Shown here one piece after another: positions 1 through 8,446 of a stretch of 64,000 nucleotides of DNA (positions within the stretch are counted from its first letter, which is position 1; every line of letters begins with the position of its first letter). Origin of the DNA: Phycisphaerae bacterium (GTDB taxonomy: Bacteria > Planctomycetota > Phycisphaerae > UBA1845 > JAFGLZ01); NCBI GenBank assembly GCA_016927755.1, contig JAFGLZ010000198.1, forward strand, positions 1 to 64,000, written 5' to 3'. The position numbers were made by a program, and so were the translations under genes. The notes beneath the pieces were generated by a model. It ran no database searches, was not told the origin of the DNA, and was given only the letters and a program-made list of their open reading frames with translations.

Positions 1-140
1 AGCCATTCATCTACGAGGCCGAAGAGCTCTAGCTGATTAGCCATTCATCCGCGAGGCCGAAGAGCTCTAGCTGATTAGCCATTCATCCGCGAGGCCGAAG
101 AGCTCTAGCCGATTAGCCATTCGTCCGCGAGAGCGAAGAG
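1..140. repeat. 38-bp tandem repeat array at window edge
   Basis: Three near-identical 38-bp units (1-38, 39-76, 77-114) and a diverged fourth (115-about 140) share the start agccattcat and the palindromic core agagctct. Only one to two bases differ between units 1-3. The array runs off the left edge, so the copy number is unknown. Read on the minus strand, the fourth unit holds the last codons and TAA stop of the phosphatase gene. Units 1-3 look like downstream duplications of that gene end. The unit length is not a multiple of three, so the array is not a protein repeat. Confidence 0.9.
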
Positions 141-1591
141 GTTTGGTCGTTTCGGGGGGTTGCCTTGATGGCCAAGATGGTGAAGTCGTCGTCGAGGGGA
201 CGGCCCTGACAGTGTGAGCCGACGTCGCGCTTGATGGCGACGACGAGTTGGTCCGGGGGCAGGTGGGCATTGTGCTGCACCTGCTCTCTCAGGCGCGCGT
301 AGCCGAAACGGTTCTTGGCGCGGTCGGCGGCCTCGAAGACGCCGTCGGTGCAGAACACCAGGGCGTCGCCGGGTCGGAAGTCGATCTCGATGCGGTCGTA
401 CCAAGCGTTTCTGTCGACGCCGAGTGGGAGGCCGATCTCACCGGGCTTGGCGACGTCGCGCGTCTGGGCACGATACCAGCAGGGCCAGGCCTGTCCGGCG
501 AGTGCGAACTCGAGGCGCTCGGTCGCGCGGTCCACGAGGCATGCCGCGGCGGTGACGAAGGTGTCGTCGCAGATCTTTGCGATGACCTGGTTGATCGCAC
601 CGAGGATGGCGGCCGGCTTCGGGCTGGACTGGACGGCAGCCTGGAGGGCGGTCTTGGCAACGGCCATGATGAGGGCAGCCTGGACACCGTGCCCCATCGC
701 GTCGCCGATGAAGAAGAGCACGCGATCGCGATCGAGCTCGATGACGTCGAGCACGTCGCCTCCGACTTGCATGGTGGGCTGGTACTCGAAGGCGATATCG
801 AGGCCTTCGATCCGGACGCTGGCCTTTGGGATCAGGTTCCGCTGGACCTGCCTAGCCATCTCGAGATCGCGCGTCATCTCGCGGTTCCGCTGCTCGATGA
901 TGCCCTTCTGCTCGGCGAGTTCGGAGTAGAGCCGCCCGTTCTCGATGCTCGAGGACAGGAGCCCGGCGATCTGGAGGAAGAAGGCCACGTGCGCGTCGCA
1001 GTACATTCCTGGAGACACACTGGTGAAGAACAGGAAGCCCACACGACTGCCTTGAACGACCAGCGGGCAGGTCAGCGAGGATCGCATGCCCTCTTTGACG
1101 ATCAGGGCGGTCTGCTCGGATTGCGGATTGCGGCGGAGGTAGGCTTCGAGGTCGTTGATGATACGGGGCTTGCCGGTCTTGATGATCTCTTGAAGCGTGG
1201 AGCCCTCGAGGGGGGCCTCGTATCCGACGGTGAGCTCGGGCTTTCGATCGGATCGGACCCATCTCGCGACGACCATACCCCTGGGTTCGTCGATGAGGGC
1301 CAAGCCGATCCGATTGTAGGGGATGATGGCCCGAAGCTCGTCGTACGTGAAGTCGAGGACCTCTTCGAGCGTGGTGCCTTGGTTGACGCGCTGCGTAATT
1401 CGCAGGAGCGTGGCGAACTCGGATTCCCGCTGCTTCAGACGGTGGGCCAGGGCCTGGGCACGGGGCGTGGCCTGCGGCGGAGCGTCGGCGGCGGCACGGT
1501 CGCCGTTGTCGTCGGGCCGGCGGGCATGGTGGGGGTCGACGACCAGCGGCCCGAGGCGATCGGCGTCGATCTCGGACTTCTTTGTGTCCAT
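113..1591 (-). CDS. GAF domain-containing SpoIIE/PP2C-type protein phosphatase
   Basis: Predicted cytoplasmic serine/threonine phosphatase of 492 aa, of the RsbU/SpoIIE type that dephosphorylates anti-sigma factor antagonists. A GAF sensor domain spans about residues 60-220, followed by a coiled linker and the usual ARQVQRNLIP lead-in (about 246-255). The catalytic domain shows the metal-binding motifs GGDVLD (277-282), GDAMGHG (297-303), CTDGVFEA (414-421) and DDDF (467-470). No transmembrane segment is seen. I chose the ATG at 1591; the frame stays open upstream to 1870, but that extension is arginine/proline-rich and unlike the family. The gene is divergent from the hyp operon. Its last codons lie in a copy of the 38-bp repeat. 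A STAS protein, a possible substrate type, is encoded at 23289-23651, but nothing links the two. Confidence 0.88.
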   Translation of the reverse strand: MDTKKSEIDADRLGPLVVDPHHARRPDDNGDRAAADAPPQATPRAQALAHRLKQRESEFATLLRITQRVNQGTTLEEVLDFTYDELRAIIPYNRIGLALIDEPRGMVVARWVRSDRKPELTVGYEAPLEGSTLQEIIKTGKPRIINDLEAYLRRNPQSEQTALIVKEGMRSSLTCPLVVQGSRVGFLFFTSVSPGMYCDAHVAFFLQIAGLLSSSIENGRLYSELAEQKGIIEQRNREMTRDLEMARQVQRNLIPKASVRIEGLDIAFEYQPTMQVGGDVLDVIELDRDRVLFFIGDAMGHGVQAALIMAVAKTALQAAVQSSPKPAAILGAINQVIAKICDDTFVTAAACLVDRATERLEFALAGQAWPCWYRAQTRDVAKPGEIGLPLGVDRNAWYDRIEIDFRPGDALVFCTDGVFEAADRAKNRFGYARLREQVQHNAHLPPDQLVVAIKRDVGSHCQGRPLDDDFTILAIKATPRNDQTSSLSRTNG

Positions 1592-1785
1592 GGCTCGGGG
1601 CCTTGTCTCTGATGTGCCCTGGCGAAGGGCGAGTCCCGATGGGTACGCGAGCACCAGCCTACCCGCTTCCGGCCGAGGATTCCACGTACCAGCCCGCTTC
1701 GCTGCTAATACGGGACTCCCGGCGTGCCGAAGATGGTGGCAGAGAGCGCGCCAAGGATTCCCTCGGGCGTAACGACCGATAATTG

Positions 1786-2997
1786 ATGATGGCGACCTGT
1801 ACCGACATCGAGCAGACGTTGGAGATTGGCGGCCTGGGGTTTCGATCACTCCCCGTGGGGGTGGAGGCATCGCGCCCCGTCATCGGGCTCGGGGCGGAGC
1901 TCAAGGCGACGCTGTGTCTCTTGTCGGGGGGGCAGGCTTGGCTATCCGAGTCGCTCGGGGACCTACGGGAGGGCGGGGTCTATCGCCAATACCGCGGGGC
2001 CTTGCTCGAGCTGGTTGAGCGAGTCGAGGATGGCCCCCCCCTGCTGGCTCACGACTCGCACCCGACATATGTCTCGGGCGACCTGGCTCGATCCATGGGT
2101 GCGCCGCGCGTCGCGGTTCAGCACCATCACGCTCACGCGGCTGCTTCGGCGGCGGGAGCGGGTGTTGAGGGACCGGTGGTAGCGGTCGTCTGCGACGGAA
2201 CGGGCTACGGGACGGACGGAGCTTCGTGGGGGGGCGAGGTGTTGTACTGCGAGGGCGGGCGATTCGAGCGCACAGGGCACTTGCGCTATTGCGCGTTGCC
2301 GGGGGGCGACGCCTCGTCCCGCGATACGTGGCGACCGGCGGTAAGCTTGTTGCGCGACGCGCTTGGCGAGGCGTGGCAAGATCTCGACCTGCCCATGCTG
2401 GAACGCATCGAGGAGGCCGCTATCCGACTCGTCGCGAGGATGCTCAAGCAAGGCATCAACTGCCCACGATCCTCCAGCCTTGGCCGGCTGTTCGACGGGG
2501 TCGCGGCGATCACGGGGCTGTGCATGGAGAACACGCAGCCTGCCGAGGCGGCTATCGCGATGCAGGAGGCGGCGTCGAGATACCTGGGGTTTTCAGGGGC
2601 GTTGGTACCGTCGGGTAAGCGAGGCGTCGAGCCTTATGAGTATGTCATGAGTCAAGGTGGGCCCTCCGCGGAGATCGACGTCAGGGCGATGATTCGTCAG
2701 ATCGCCGAGGACGTCGTCCGTGGCGAGGATGTCGGAGGCATTGCCGCGCGATTTCACGAGACGGTGTGTGCGGGGCTGACGGACGCGGCGAGGTCGGCGG
2801 CGGACGGCGGGGAGACGGAGGTCGTGGTGCTGTCCGGGGGATGCTTCCTGAATCCGATTCTGGTTTCGAGGCTGATTGATCGACTTCGGGCACGTGGGCT
2901 CAGGCCCGAGTTGCCTTCGGCCGTTCCCGTCGGGGACGACGGTGTGTCGCTGGGCCAAGCGGTGGTCGTGGCGGAGCAGCTAAGGAGAGCGAGCTGA
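1786..2997 (+). CDS. hypF: HypF-type carbamoyltransferase, short form (Kae1-like domain only)
   Basis: Hydrogenase maturation carbamoyltransferase, 403 aa; full HypF is about 750 aa. Family knowledge: HypF makes carbamoyl-adenylate and passes the carbamoyl group to HypE for cyanide synthesis. The Kae1-like part is intact: linker RPVIGLGAELK (30-40), metal-site HHHAHAA (113-119), nucleotide loop around DGTGYGTDG (137-145), SGGCFLN and DGVSLGQ near the C-terminus. The acylphosphatase, zinc-finger and YrdC domains are absent, and only about 28 residues precede the Kae1-like linker, so the protein is cut at a domain boundary. The upstream frame offers nothing like those domains. Start is ATG 1786 or 1789 with no clear ribosome site. 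The stop overlaps hypC. A similarly short functional HypF1 is known from Ralstonia eutropha, to my recollection. Confidence 0.87.
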   Translation: MMATCTDIEQTLEIGGLGFRSLPVGVEASRPVIGLGAELKATLCLLSGGQAWLSESLGDLREGGVYRQYRGALLELVERVEDGPPLLAHDSHPTYVSGDLARSMGAPRVAVQHHHAHAAASAAGAGVEGPVVAVVCDGTGYGTDGASWGGEVLYCEGGRFERTGHLRYCALPGGDASSRDTWRPAVSLLRDALGEAWQDLDLPMLERIEEAAIRLVARMLKQGINCPRSSSLGRLFDGVAAITGLCMENTQPAEAAIAMQEAASRYLGFSGALVPSGKRGVEPYEYVMSQGGPSAEIDVRAMIRQIAEDVVRGEDVGGIAARFHETVCAGLTDAARSAADGGETEVVVLSGGCFLNPILVSRLIDRLRARGLRPELPSAVPVGDDGVSLGQAVVVAEQLRRAS

Positions 2998-3251
2998 TGT
3001 GTCTGGCGGTACCTGGACAAATCGTCTCTCGGGAGGGCGACGAACTGGTCGTGGATTTCCAGGGGACGCGTTCGCCCATCGGGGGCGTCATGACGCCAGA
3101 GGCCCGGTGCGGCGACTGGGTGCTCGTGCACGCGGGTTATGCGATATCGCTTCTGGATGAGGCCGAGGCGCGGAAGACCTGGGAGTATCTGCGGCAGGCG
3201 GAACAGCTCTTGGAGAGCGAGGGCGTAGCGGATGTCGACCACGGGGACTAG
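2997..3251 (+). CDS. hypC: hydrogenase maturation chaperone HypC/HybG family
   Basis: Small chaperone of 84 aa that, by family knowledge, works with HypD as scaffold for the Fe(CN)2CO group and delivers it to the hydrogenase large subunit. The N-terminus MCLAVPGQIV carries the essential Cys2, exposed after Met removal. The OB-like core and GDWVLVHAGYAI motif are typical. The ATG overlaps the hypF stop (ATGA-type overlap at 2995-2999) and the 3' end overlaps hypD by 20 nt, which points to translational coupling. The C-terminal tail after about residue 70 is acidic and not conserved in the family. Confidence 0.95.
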   Translation: MCLAVPGQIVSREGDELVVDFQGTRSPIGGVMTPEARCGDWVLVHAGYAISLLDEAEARKTWEYLRQAEQLLESEGVADVDHGD

Positions 3252-4353
3252 GGAGACCATCGCGGCCCTGACCGGCGAGCTGTCTCGGTTGTGCGCGGAG
3301 CTGGGGCGGCAGACGTCGATCATGGAGGTCTGCGGGACGCACACGGTCTCGCTGTACCGGAGCGGTGTGCGATCGCTGCTGCCGGAGGGTCTGCGTCTGA
3401 TCAGCGGTCCGGGCTGTCCGGTGTGCGTAACGAGCCAGGGGTACATCGACGCGGCGATCGCGCTGGCCGGTCGGGATTCGGTCACGATCGCCACTTACGG
3501 CGACATGGTTCGGGTTCCCGGCAACGGGGGGAGCCTTGAATCGGCTCGGGCGGAGGGCGCGGACGTTCGGGTCGTATATTCGGCCCGGCAGGCCATCGCG
3601 CTAGCGGAACGACACCCGGATCGGGAGGTGGTGTTCCTAGCGATCGGCTTCGAGACGACGGCGCCGGCGACGGCTGATGCCATCCTCTCGGCACGGGCGA
3701 AGGGGTTGACGAACTTCAGCGTCATGCCCGCCCACAAGCAAGTGGTTCCGGCGATGGTGGCTCTGCTCGAGGCGGGTGACGTCTTGCTGGACGGATTCAT
3801 GTGCCCGGGGCACGTGAGCGTCATCATCGGCTCTGGGGCGTACCGACCGGTCGCCGATCGTTACGGCTTGCCTTGCGTGGTGGCGGGGTTCGAGCCGGGG
3901 CAGATGCTCGAGGCGTTGGTCTGCCTCCTTCGACAGCGCACGGAGGGACGTGCCCGCGTTGAGAACGTCTATCCGGTGGCGGTCTGCGAGACGGGTAATT
4001 CGGTTGCGGTTGAGTTGATGGAGCGGGTGTTCCGGGTCGAGGACGCGAGGTGGCGGGCGATGGGGACGATCCCGGTCAGCGGTCTGGGGCTTCGCGAGGA
4101 ACTGTCCGACTTCGACGCGTTTGGCCGATTCGGGATCACGCTGCCTGAGGATCGCGACCCTCCGGGGTGCCGCTGCGGGGACGTAATCCAGGGTAAGGCA
4201 ACGCCGGGGGACTGCCCGCTTTTCGGCAGTGCCTGCACGCCGAGGCGGCCGATCGGGCCTTGCATGGTGAGCAGCGAGGGGACGTGCGCGGCGTTGTATA
4301 AGTACCGCCCTGTCGAGTCCGCAGGGCGATCCCCCTGCCTCGCGCCGGCGTAG
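3232..4353 (+). CDS. hypD: hydrogenase formation protein HypD
   Basis: Iron-sulfur scaffold of 373 aa on which the Fe(CN)2CO ligand set is assembled with HypC. All expected motifs are present: CGTHT, GPGCPVC, GFETTAPAT, PAHKQVVPA and CPGHVS. The C-terminal cysteine cluster for the 4Fe-4S centre runs from CRCGDVIQG through DCPLFGSAC to PRRPIGPCMVS and GTCAA. Length matches the family. The start codon lies inside the end of hypC. A 161-bp gap separates it from hypE, the only sizeable gap in the operon, and I see no terminator there. Confidence 0.96.
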   Translation: MSTTGTRETIAALTGELSRLCAELGRQTSIMEVCGTHTVSLYRSGVRSLLPEGLRLISGPGCPVCVTSQGYIDAAIALAGRDSVTIATYGDMVRVPGNGGSLESARAEGADVRVVYSARQAIALAERHPDREVVFLAIGFETTAPATADAILSARAKGLTNFSVMPAHKQVVPAMVALLEAGDVLLDGFMCPGHVSVIIGSGAYRPVADRYGLPCVVAGFEPGQMLEALVCLLRQRTEGRARVENVYPVAVCETGNSVAVELMERVFRVEDARWRAMGTIPVSGLGLREELSDFDAFGRFGITLPEDRDPPGCRCGDVIQGKATPGDCPLFGSACTPRRPIGPCMVSSEGTCAALYKYRPVESAGRSPCLAPA

Positions 4354-4514
4354 CGGCGATCGGGGCCCTTCCATCCCAGTCGATTTGCCGCCAAACCGCG
4401 CCCCGCGAAGCGCCGATAACAACGAAGTCGGGCCGTGCATGCGCGCGGATCGAGGCAGCGAGAGCACCGCAAGCGGCGGCACTCCAACGGATTCAGTGAC
4501 GGCAGGCAGGTGCA

Positions 4515-5573
4515 ATGACGACTGAAGTCACGTCGATTGGGCCCACGCCGCCCCGCGAGGCGGAGATCCCACGGATCGTTCGCGCACACGGCGGGGGCGG
4601 CGAACTGATGGGTCGACTCATCCGCGACCACTTGCTTCCGGTCATCGGAAACGACTGCCTGAGCGCGCTGGGTGACGGGGCGGTCCTGCCGGTGCTGGAC
4701 GGCGTTCCGGTGATGACGACGGACGGGTTCGTGGTGCAGCCGCTGACGTTTCCGGGGGGCGACATCGGGCGACTGGCGGTGTGTGGGACGGTCAACGACC
4801 TAGCGATGATGGGCGCCAGGCCGGTCGCGCTCAGTCTGGCGATGATTCTGGAAGAGGGTCTGCCGATGGCCACGTTGGACTGGATCGTCGCGAGCATCTC
4901 GGCGGCCGCGGACGAGGCCGGGGTTCGGATCGTGACGGGGGACACGAAGGTCGTGGAATCCTCCGGTCGGACACCGGGCATGACCATCACGACGGCGGGG
5001 ATCGGGGTGCGCGCACCCAGCGTGAACCTGGGTCCGGGGCAGATCCGTCCGGGCGATCGGGTACTGATCAACGGGACCCTCGCCGAGCACGGGCTTGCGA
5101 TCATGGCGGCGCGCGAGGGGCTCGAGTTCGAGACGGAGCTGACCAGCGACGCAGCGCCGCTCAACGGGCTCGTTGCCGAGATCATGCGTTTTGGGGACGC
5201 GATTCGTTTCCTCAGGGATCCGACACGGGGCGGGCTGGCCAACGTGCTGGCAGACGTCGCGGAGGAGACCGGGCTTGGGGTCGAGATCGAGGAATCGGCG
5301 CTGCCGATCCGCCGATCGGCCCGTCATGCGGCGGAGCTGCTCGGGCTCGATCCGCTCACGGTCGCCAACGAGGGCAAGTGCGTGATCGTGGTCGCGGAGG
5401 ACGCGGCGGAGGAGGCGTTGGCGGTGTGCAGACAACATCGCTACGGCAGGGACGCGGCCGTCATTGGGAGGGTCACGGATTCCTGCCCGGCCGTGGTCGA
5501 GCTGCTCACGACCGTCGGGGGGCGGCGGATCGTTCAGCGTCCTTATGGCGAGGAGCTTCCGAGGATCTGCTGA
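4515..5573 (+). CDS. hypE: hydrogenase expression/formation protein HypE
   Basis: PurM/AIR-synthase-like ATPase of 352 aa. It receives the carbamoyl group from HypF on its C-terminal cysteine and dehydrates it to a thiocyanate, the cyanide donor. The protein ends in PRIC, so the catalytic C-terminal Cys is present. The N-terminal AHGGGGELM, the DGFVVQPL segment, GTVNDLAMMGARP and FLRDPTRGGLANVL are classic HypE motifs. ATG 4515 is preceded by GGCAGGTGCA, a weak ribosome site. The TGA stop overlaps the hypA start by one base. Because HypE is intact, the short HypF next door would still have a partner. Confidence 0.96.
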   Translation: MTTEVTSIGPTPPREAEIPRIVRAHGGGGELMGRLIRDHLLPVIGNDCLSALGDGAVLPVLDGVPVMTTDGFVVQPLTFPGGDIGRLAVCGTVNDLAMMGARPVALSLAMILEEGLPMATLDWIVASISAAADEAGVRIVTGDTKVVESSGRTPGMTITTAGIGVRAPSVNLGPGQIRPGDRVLINGTLAEHGLAIMAAREGLEFETELTSDAAPLNGLVAEIMRFGDAIRFLRDPTRGGLANVLADVAEETGLGVEIEESALPIRRSARHAAELLGLDPLTVANEGKCVIVVAEDAAEEALAVCRQHRYGRDAAVIGRVTDSCPAVVELLTTVGGRRIVQRPYGEELPRIC

Positions 5574-5941
5574 TGCACGAGATCTCCGTAGCACAGGCCG
5601 TCCTGGAAGCCGCCGAGCGCGAGGTCCGCGAGCACGGGGGGGGGCTGATCCGACGGGTGCGATGTCGCGTCGGGGTGCTTCAACAGATCGTTCCGGAGCT
5701 CCTGTCGGAGGCGTTCGGCTGCGTGGTCGAGCGGTCGCGTCATCGGGGCGCGGGGATCGACGTCGACAAGGCCCCGGTCACCATCGATTGCGCGACGTGC
5801 GGGCATCAGAGCGTCAGCGAGGACTGGCGCGTGACGTGTCCTGAATGTGACTCGTTCGAGGTGCGGATCACCGGCGGGGACGAACTCGAGTTGACGGGCA
5901 TCACCTTGGAGAGAACAAGTGGAGATTCAGGTTCTTCGTAA
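5573..5941 (+). CDS. hypA: hydrogenase nickel incorporation protein HypA
   Basis: Nickel metallochaperone of 122 aa that acts with HypB. The N-terminal MHEISVAQ holds the Ni-binding His2. The zinc site is CATCGHQSV...CPEC (two CxxC pairs). The start is fixed by the family N-terminus and by the one-base overlap with the hypE stop (5571-5575). The 3' end overlaps hypB by 23 nt. The frame remains open far upstream inside hypE, but that is an out-of-frame shadow of hypE. Confidence 0.95.
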   Translation: MHEISVAQAVLEAAEREVREHGGGLIRRVRCRVGVLQQIVPELLSEAFGCVVERSRHRGAGIDVDKAPVTIDCATCGHQSVSEDWRVTCPECDSFEVRITGGDELELTGITLERTSGDSGSS

Positions 5942-6590
5942 CGTCTTCGAGCGGAACGACGCGCTGGCGGAGGTGACGCGCAGGATGTTCGACGAGGCGG
6001 GGGTGGTCTGCCTGAACATGATCGGGAGCGCCGGGGCGGGCAAGACGTCCCTGTTGGAGGCGGCTCTTCCCGTGCTAACGGAAGACCTCCGCGTGGCGGT
6101 TCTCGAGGGGGACATCGCGACGGCCAACGACGCGGAGCGGATCGCTCGGCTGGACGTGCCGGTCATGCAGCTCACGACGGAGGGGGGCTGCCACCTTTCG
6201 GCCGCCCTGGTGCACGAGGCCGTCAAACGGCTCGACCTGGATCGACTGGACGCGGTGATCGTCGAGAACGTGGGCAACCTGGTGTGCCCGGCGGCATTCG
6301 ACATCGGCGAACACCAGCGCATCGCGGTGCTGAGCTTCGCCGAGGGCGATGACAAGCCCGCCAAGTATCCGAAGCTCTTCAAGACGTCCGATCTGGTCGT
6401 GCTGAGCAAGTGCGACATGGCGGATCTGTGCGACTTCGATGCGGCTCGGGCGGAGGGGTTCGTTCGTCAGGTCAATACGGAGGCGCCGGTCATGGTCGTC
6501 AGCTCGCGTACGGGTCAGAACATGGATGCGTTCGTCTCGTGGATGCGCGGGCGGATTGGCGCGACGGCCGTGTCAGGCAGTCCGAGGTAA
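5919..6590 (+). CDS. hypB: hydrogenase nickel incorporation GTPase HypB
   Basis: G3E/SIMIBI-class GTPase of 223 aa that powers nickel insertion. It shows the P-loop GSAGAGKTS, the metal-site segment TEGGCHLSAA, ENVGNLVCPAAFDIGE (switch and metal region) and the base-recognition SKCDMADL. The start is GTG 5919, preceded by a GGAGAGAA ribosome site inside the end of hypA. The protein lacks the N-terminal CxxCGC metal site and the histidine-rich stretch of some HypB proteins, so it is unlikely to store nickel. It is the last gene of the operon. A family A repeat and a convergent gene follow. Confidence 0.95.
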   Translation: MEIQVLRNVFERNDALAEVTRRMFDEAGVVCLNMIGSAGAGKTSLLEAALPVLTEDLRVAVLEGDIATANDAERIARLDVPVMQLTTEGGCHLSAALVHEAVKRLDLDRLDAVIVENVGNLVCPAAFDIGEHQRIAVLSFAEGDDKPAKYPKLFKTSDLVVLSKCDMADLCDFDAARAEGFVRQVNTEAPVMVVSSRTGQNMDAFVSWMRGRIGATAVSGSPR

Positions 6591-6671
6591 GCGGGCCGCA
6601 ACCATGCAATGATCGGCGCTCTTCTTCAGAAGCTTCAACACACCCTTCATGACTTCAGGCATCGGGAACAT

Positions 6672-6764
6672 GATCCACGGCACGAATTCGAGTTCCCCAC
6701 CGCTGAAGCGATGGGCCACCCATTCTCGGCGACCTGTTCACGCATTCCCGCAGGCAGCTTAGAC
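6672..6764. repeat. dispersed repeat family A, copy A1
   Basis: The segment starts gatccacgg, then cgaattcg, and contains ccgctgaagcgatgggccac, then a tail ending caggcagcttaga. It matches copy A3 (35698-35789) over about 90 bp and shares the core with A2 (11096-11135) and A4 (39544-39582). The core is an imperfect hairpin (CCCACCGCT/AGCGATGGG). It sits between convergent genes (hypB and the gene ending at 6797). Confidence 0.8.
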
Positions 6765-6796
6765 GTCTGTGCTTCAGCCCCCCTACCGCGGCTGCG

Positions 6797-8269
6797 TCAC
6801 GGTGTCAGCGAGTAGCTGTAGAGCTTGGCGTTCTTCAGGTGGAATCGGAGGCGCAGGGGGCTACCTTCCTTCAGTTGATCGTGATCCTTCCACCGCACCG
6901 CGTGGCGGATCGAGTCGCCGGAGATCTCGGCGCATTCGGATGACGAGTAGCCGGCGAGCGTCTTGCCGCTCTCGTCGAGGGCCTCGACCTTCAGCGCCCC
7001 CCCACTGGCATCCGCGTTCACGAAGAGCCGGACGCCGGGCGGGCTCAGGAGGACCGTTTCGATGACGCCGCCCTGGTCGTCGGCGTCGAGGGAGACGAAT
7101 CCGTCCCGGCGCCAGGCGGCCCGGCCGATCGTGATCCGCTTGGCCGGCAGCGCCCCGCCGTGCGTGGTCGTGATGGCGGTGTAGTAGACCCACATCTCGT
7201 CGCCGACGATGACGGGCGTGTTGATCATGCCCAAGATGCACCCTGCGTCGAAGTCCGACGGTCCGTTCGGGATGATCGGGACGCGCTGGTCGAGGCGACG
7301 CCACGTACGCCCGTCGCGACTGTGCGTGAGCTCGGCGTGGATGGGCCCGTCATCGCGGCTCTGTTGAGGGGCGGCCTTGGCGAGGCGCTGTGTCTTGCGG
7401 AAGACGGCCACCAGGCCGAGGAATTGTCCGCCGTATGGGAAGACGGACATGTCGTAGAACTCGGTCCGCTGGTCCGGGCCCTTGGCCCAGGCGTCGTCCT
7501 TCTCGTCGGGGGTGAGGACGAGCCCCAAGGACGACCAGGTCGCCATGTCCTTGCTGACGGCGAGGGCGACGAGCCGGCGAGTGTGCCCTCGAACTGGGGC
7601 ATTGATCTTGTGGAAGGCCAGGTACTCCCCGGTCTGGGGTTTTTGCGCGCACGTGATCGTGTCGCTGCACTTGAAGAGCGGCTGTCCGGGGTAATCCTGC
7701 CAGTGCAGGCCGTCGGCGGAGTAGCATGCGGCGGCGCCATTGCCCTTTCCCTTGATGGCGACGTAGCCGACCATCTTGTAGCGTTTGGCGGGATCGGGCT
7801 CGCGTTTGTCGAGGATGATGCTCGGGCTGTCCATTCCGTAAATGATGTTGTTGTGTTTCGACCCGTCGAACTCGTAGAGCCCGAGGTCGGGCTTTTGCCA
7901 TCGGAGGCCGTCGGTGGAGGTGGCGTAGAGGAGGAGGCATCCGCGCGATCGATTGACTCTGGGGTCCCGCTTACCCTTGATGGGATTGCTCATGTACCAC
8001 ATGCGGAACTGCTTTGCGGTCGGGTCGTAGAGGACGGAGCCGTAGACGTAGACGCGGTTGCCCTCCCAGGGATGCTCCGGCTCGAGAACGGGCTTTGGCA
8101 GCTTGCGGCAGGGGTGGATCGTTCTGACCACGCCCTGTTTCGCGGCGATCATGACGTCATCGACGAACAGTTGCGGGTCGGCGCCGATGGAGCGCGGTTC
8201 GGGCGCGGCGGCCATCAGCGGACACGATTGCAGGACCAACAGACTCAGAACCGCCAAGCCATCCGTCAT
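6797..8269 (-). CDS. secreted beta-propeller glycosidase-like protein (GH32/GH43-like)
   Basis: Exported protein of 490 aa. A signal peptide (residues 1 to about 22, ending MAAA) is followed by repeated propeller blades of the five-bladed glycosidase type, with motifs such as GSVLYDPTAKQFRMWYM, CYSADGLHW, LTHSRDGRTWRRLD and EMWVYYTA. Such proteins resemble GH32/GH43/GH130 folds, but I cannot assign catalytic residues or a substrate. The start ATG 8269 has a strong ribosome site (GAGGAAGTGAC). It is divergent from the URO-D family gene 177 bp away, so the two may share a regulatory region. A purely binding role is possible. Confidence 0.75.
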   Translation of the reverse strand: MTDGLAVLSLLVLQSCPLMAAAPEPRSIGADPQLFVDDVMIAAKQGVVRTIHPCRKLPKPVLEPEHPWEGNRVYVYGSVLYDPTAKQFRMWYMSNPIKGKRDPRVNRSRGCLLLYATSTDGLRWQKPDLGLYEFDGSKHNNIIYGMDSPSIILDKREPDPAKRYKMVGYVAIKGKGNGAAACYSADGLHWQDYPGQPLFKCSDTITCAQKPQTGEYLAFHKINAPVRGHTRRLVALAVSKDMATWSSLGLVLTPDEKDDAWAKGPDQRTEFYDMSVFPYGGQFLGLVAVFRKTQRLAKAAPQQSRDDGPIHAELTHSRDGRTWRRLDQRVPIIPNGPSDFDAGCILGMINTPVIVGDEMWVYYTAITTTHGGALPAKRITIGRAAWRRDGFVSLDADDQGGVIETVLLSPPGVRLFVNADASGGALKVEALDESGKTLAGYSSSECAEISGDSIRHAVRWKDHDQLKEGSPLRLRFHLKNAKLYSYSLTP

Positions 8270-8446
8270 GTCACTTCCTCGGTCGTCCAGAAGAGCGTCG
8301 AATCTTCATTACCAGTCTCTGGGAGGATCGGATTATGCACGACTCGCGGACCGAGTGCCAGACATCAGGTACGGTATTCTTGCGAGGGAGGTCACGGACC
8401 GGTACGTTGATGCGGTCACGAGCACAGGCAATCAGGAGGACCGAGG

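Noticed and set aside
1..140. CRISPR array at the left edge
   Set aside because: The 38-bp units are contiguous with no unique spacers, and no cas gene is present.
5173..5844. Extra genes in alternative frames of hypE and hypA
   Set aside because: Frames overlap intact hyp genes and have arginine/serine-rich shadow composition.
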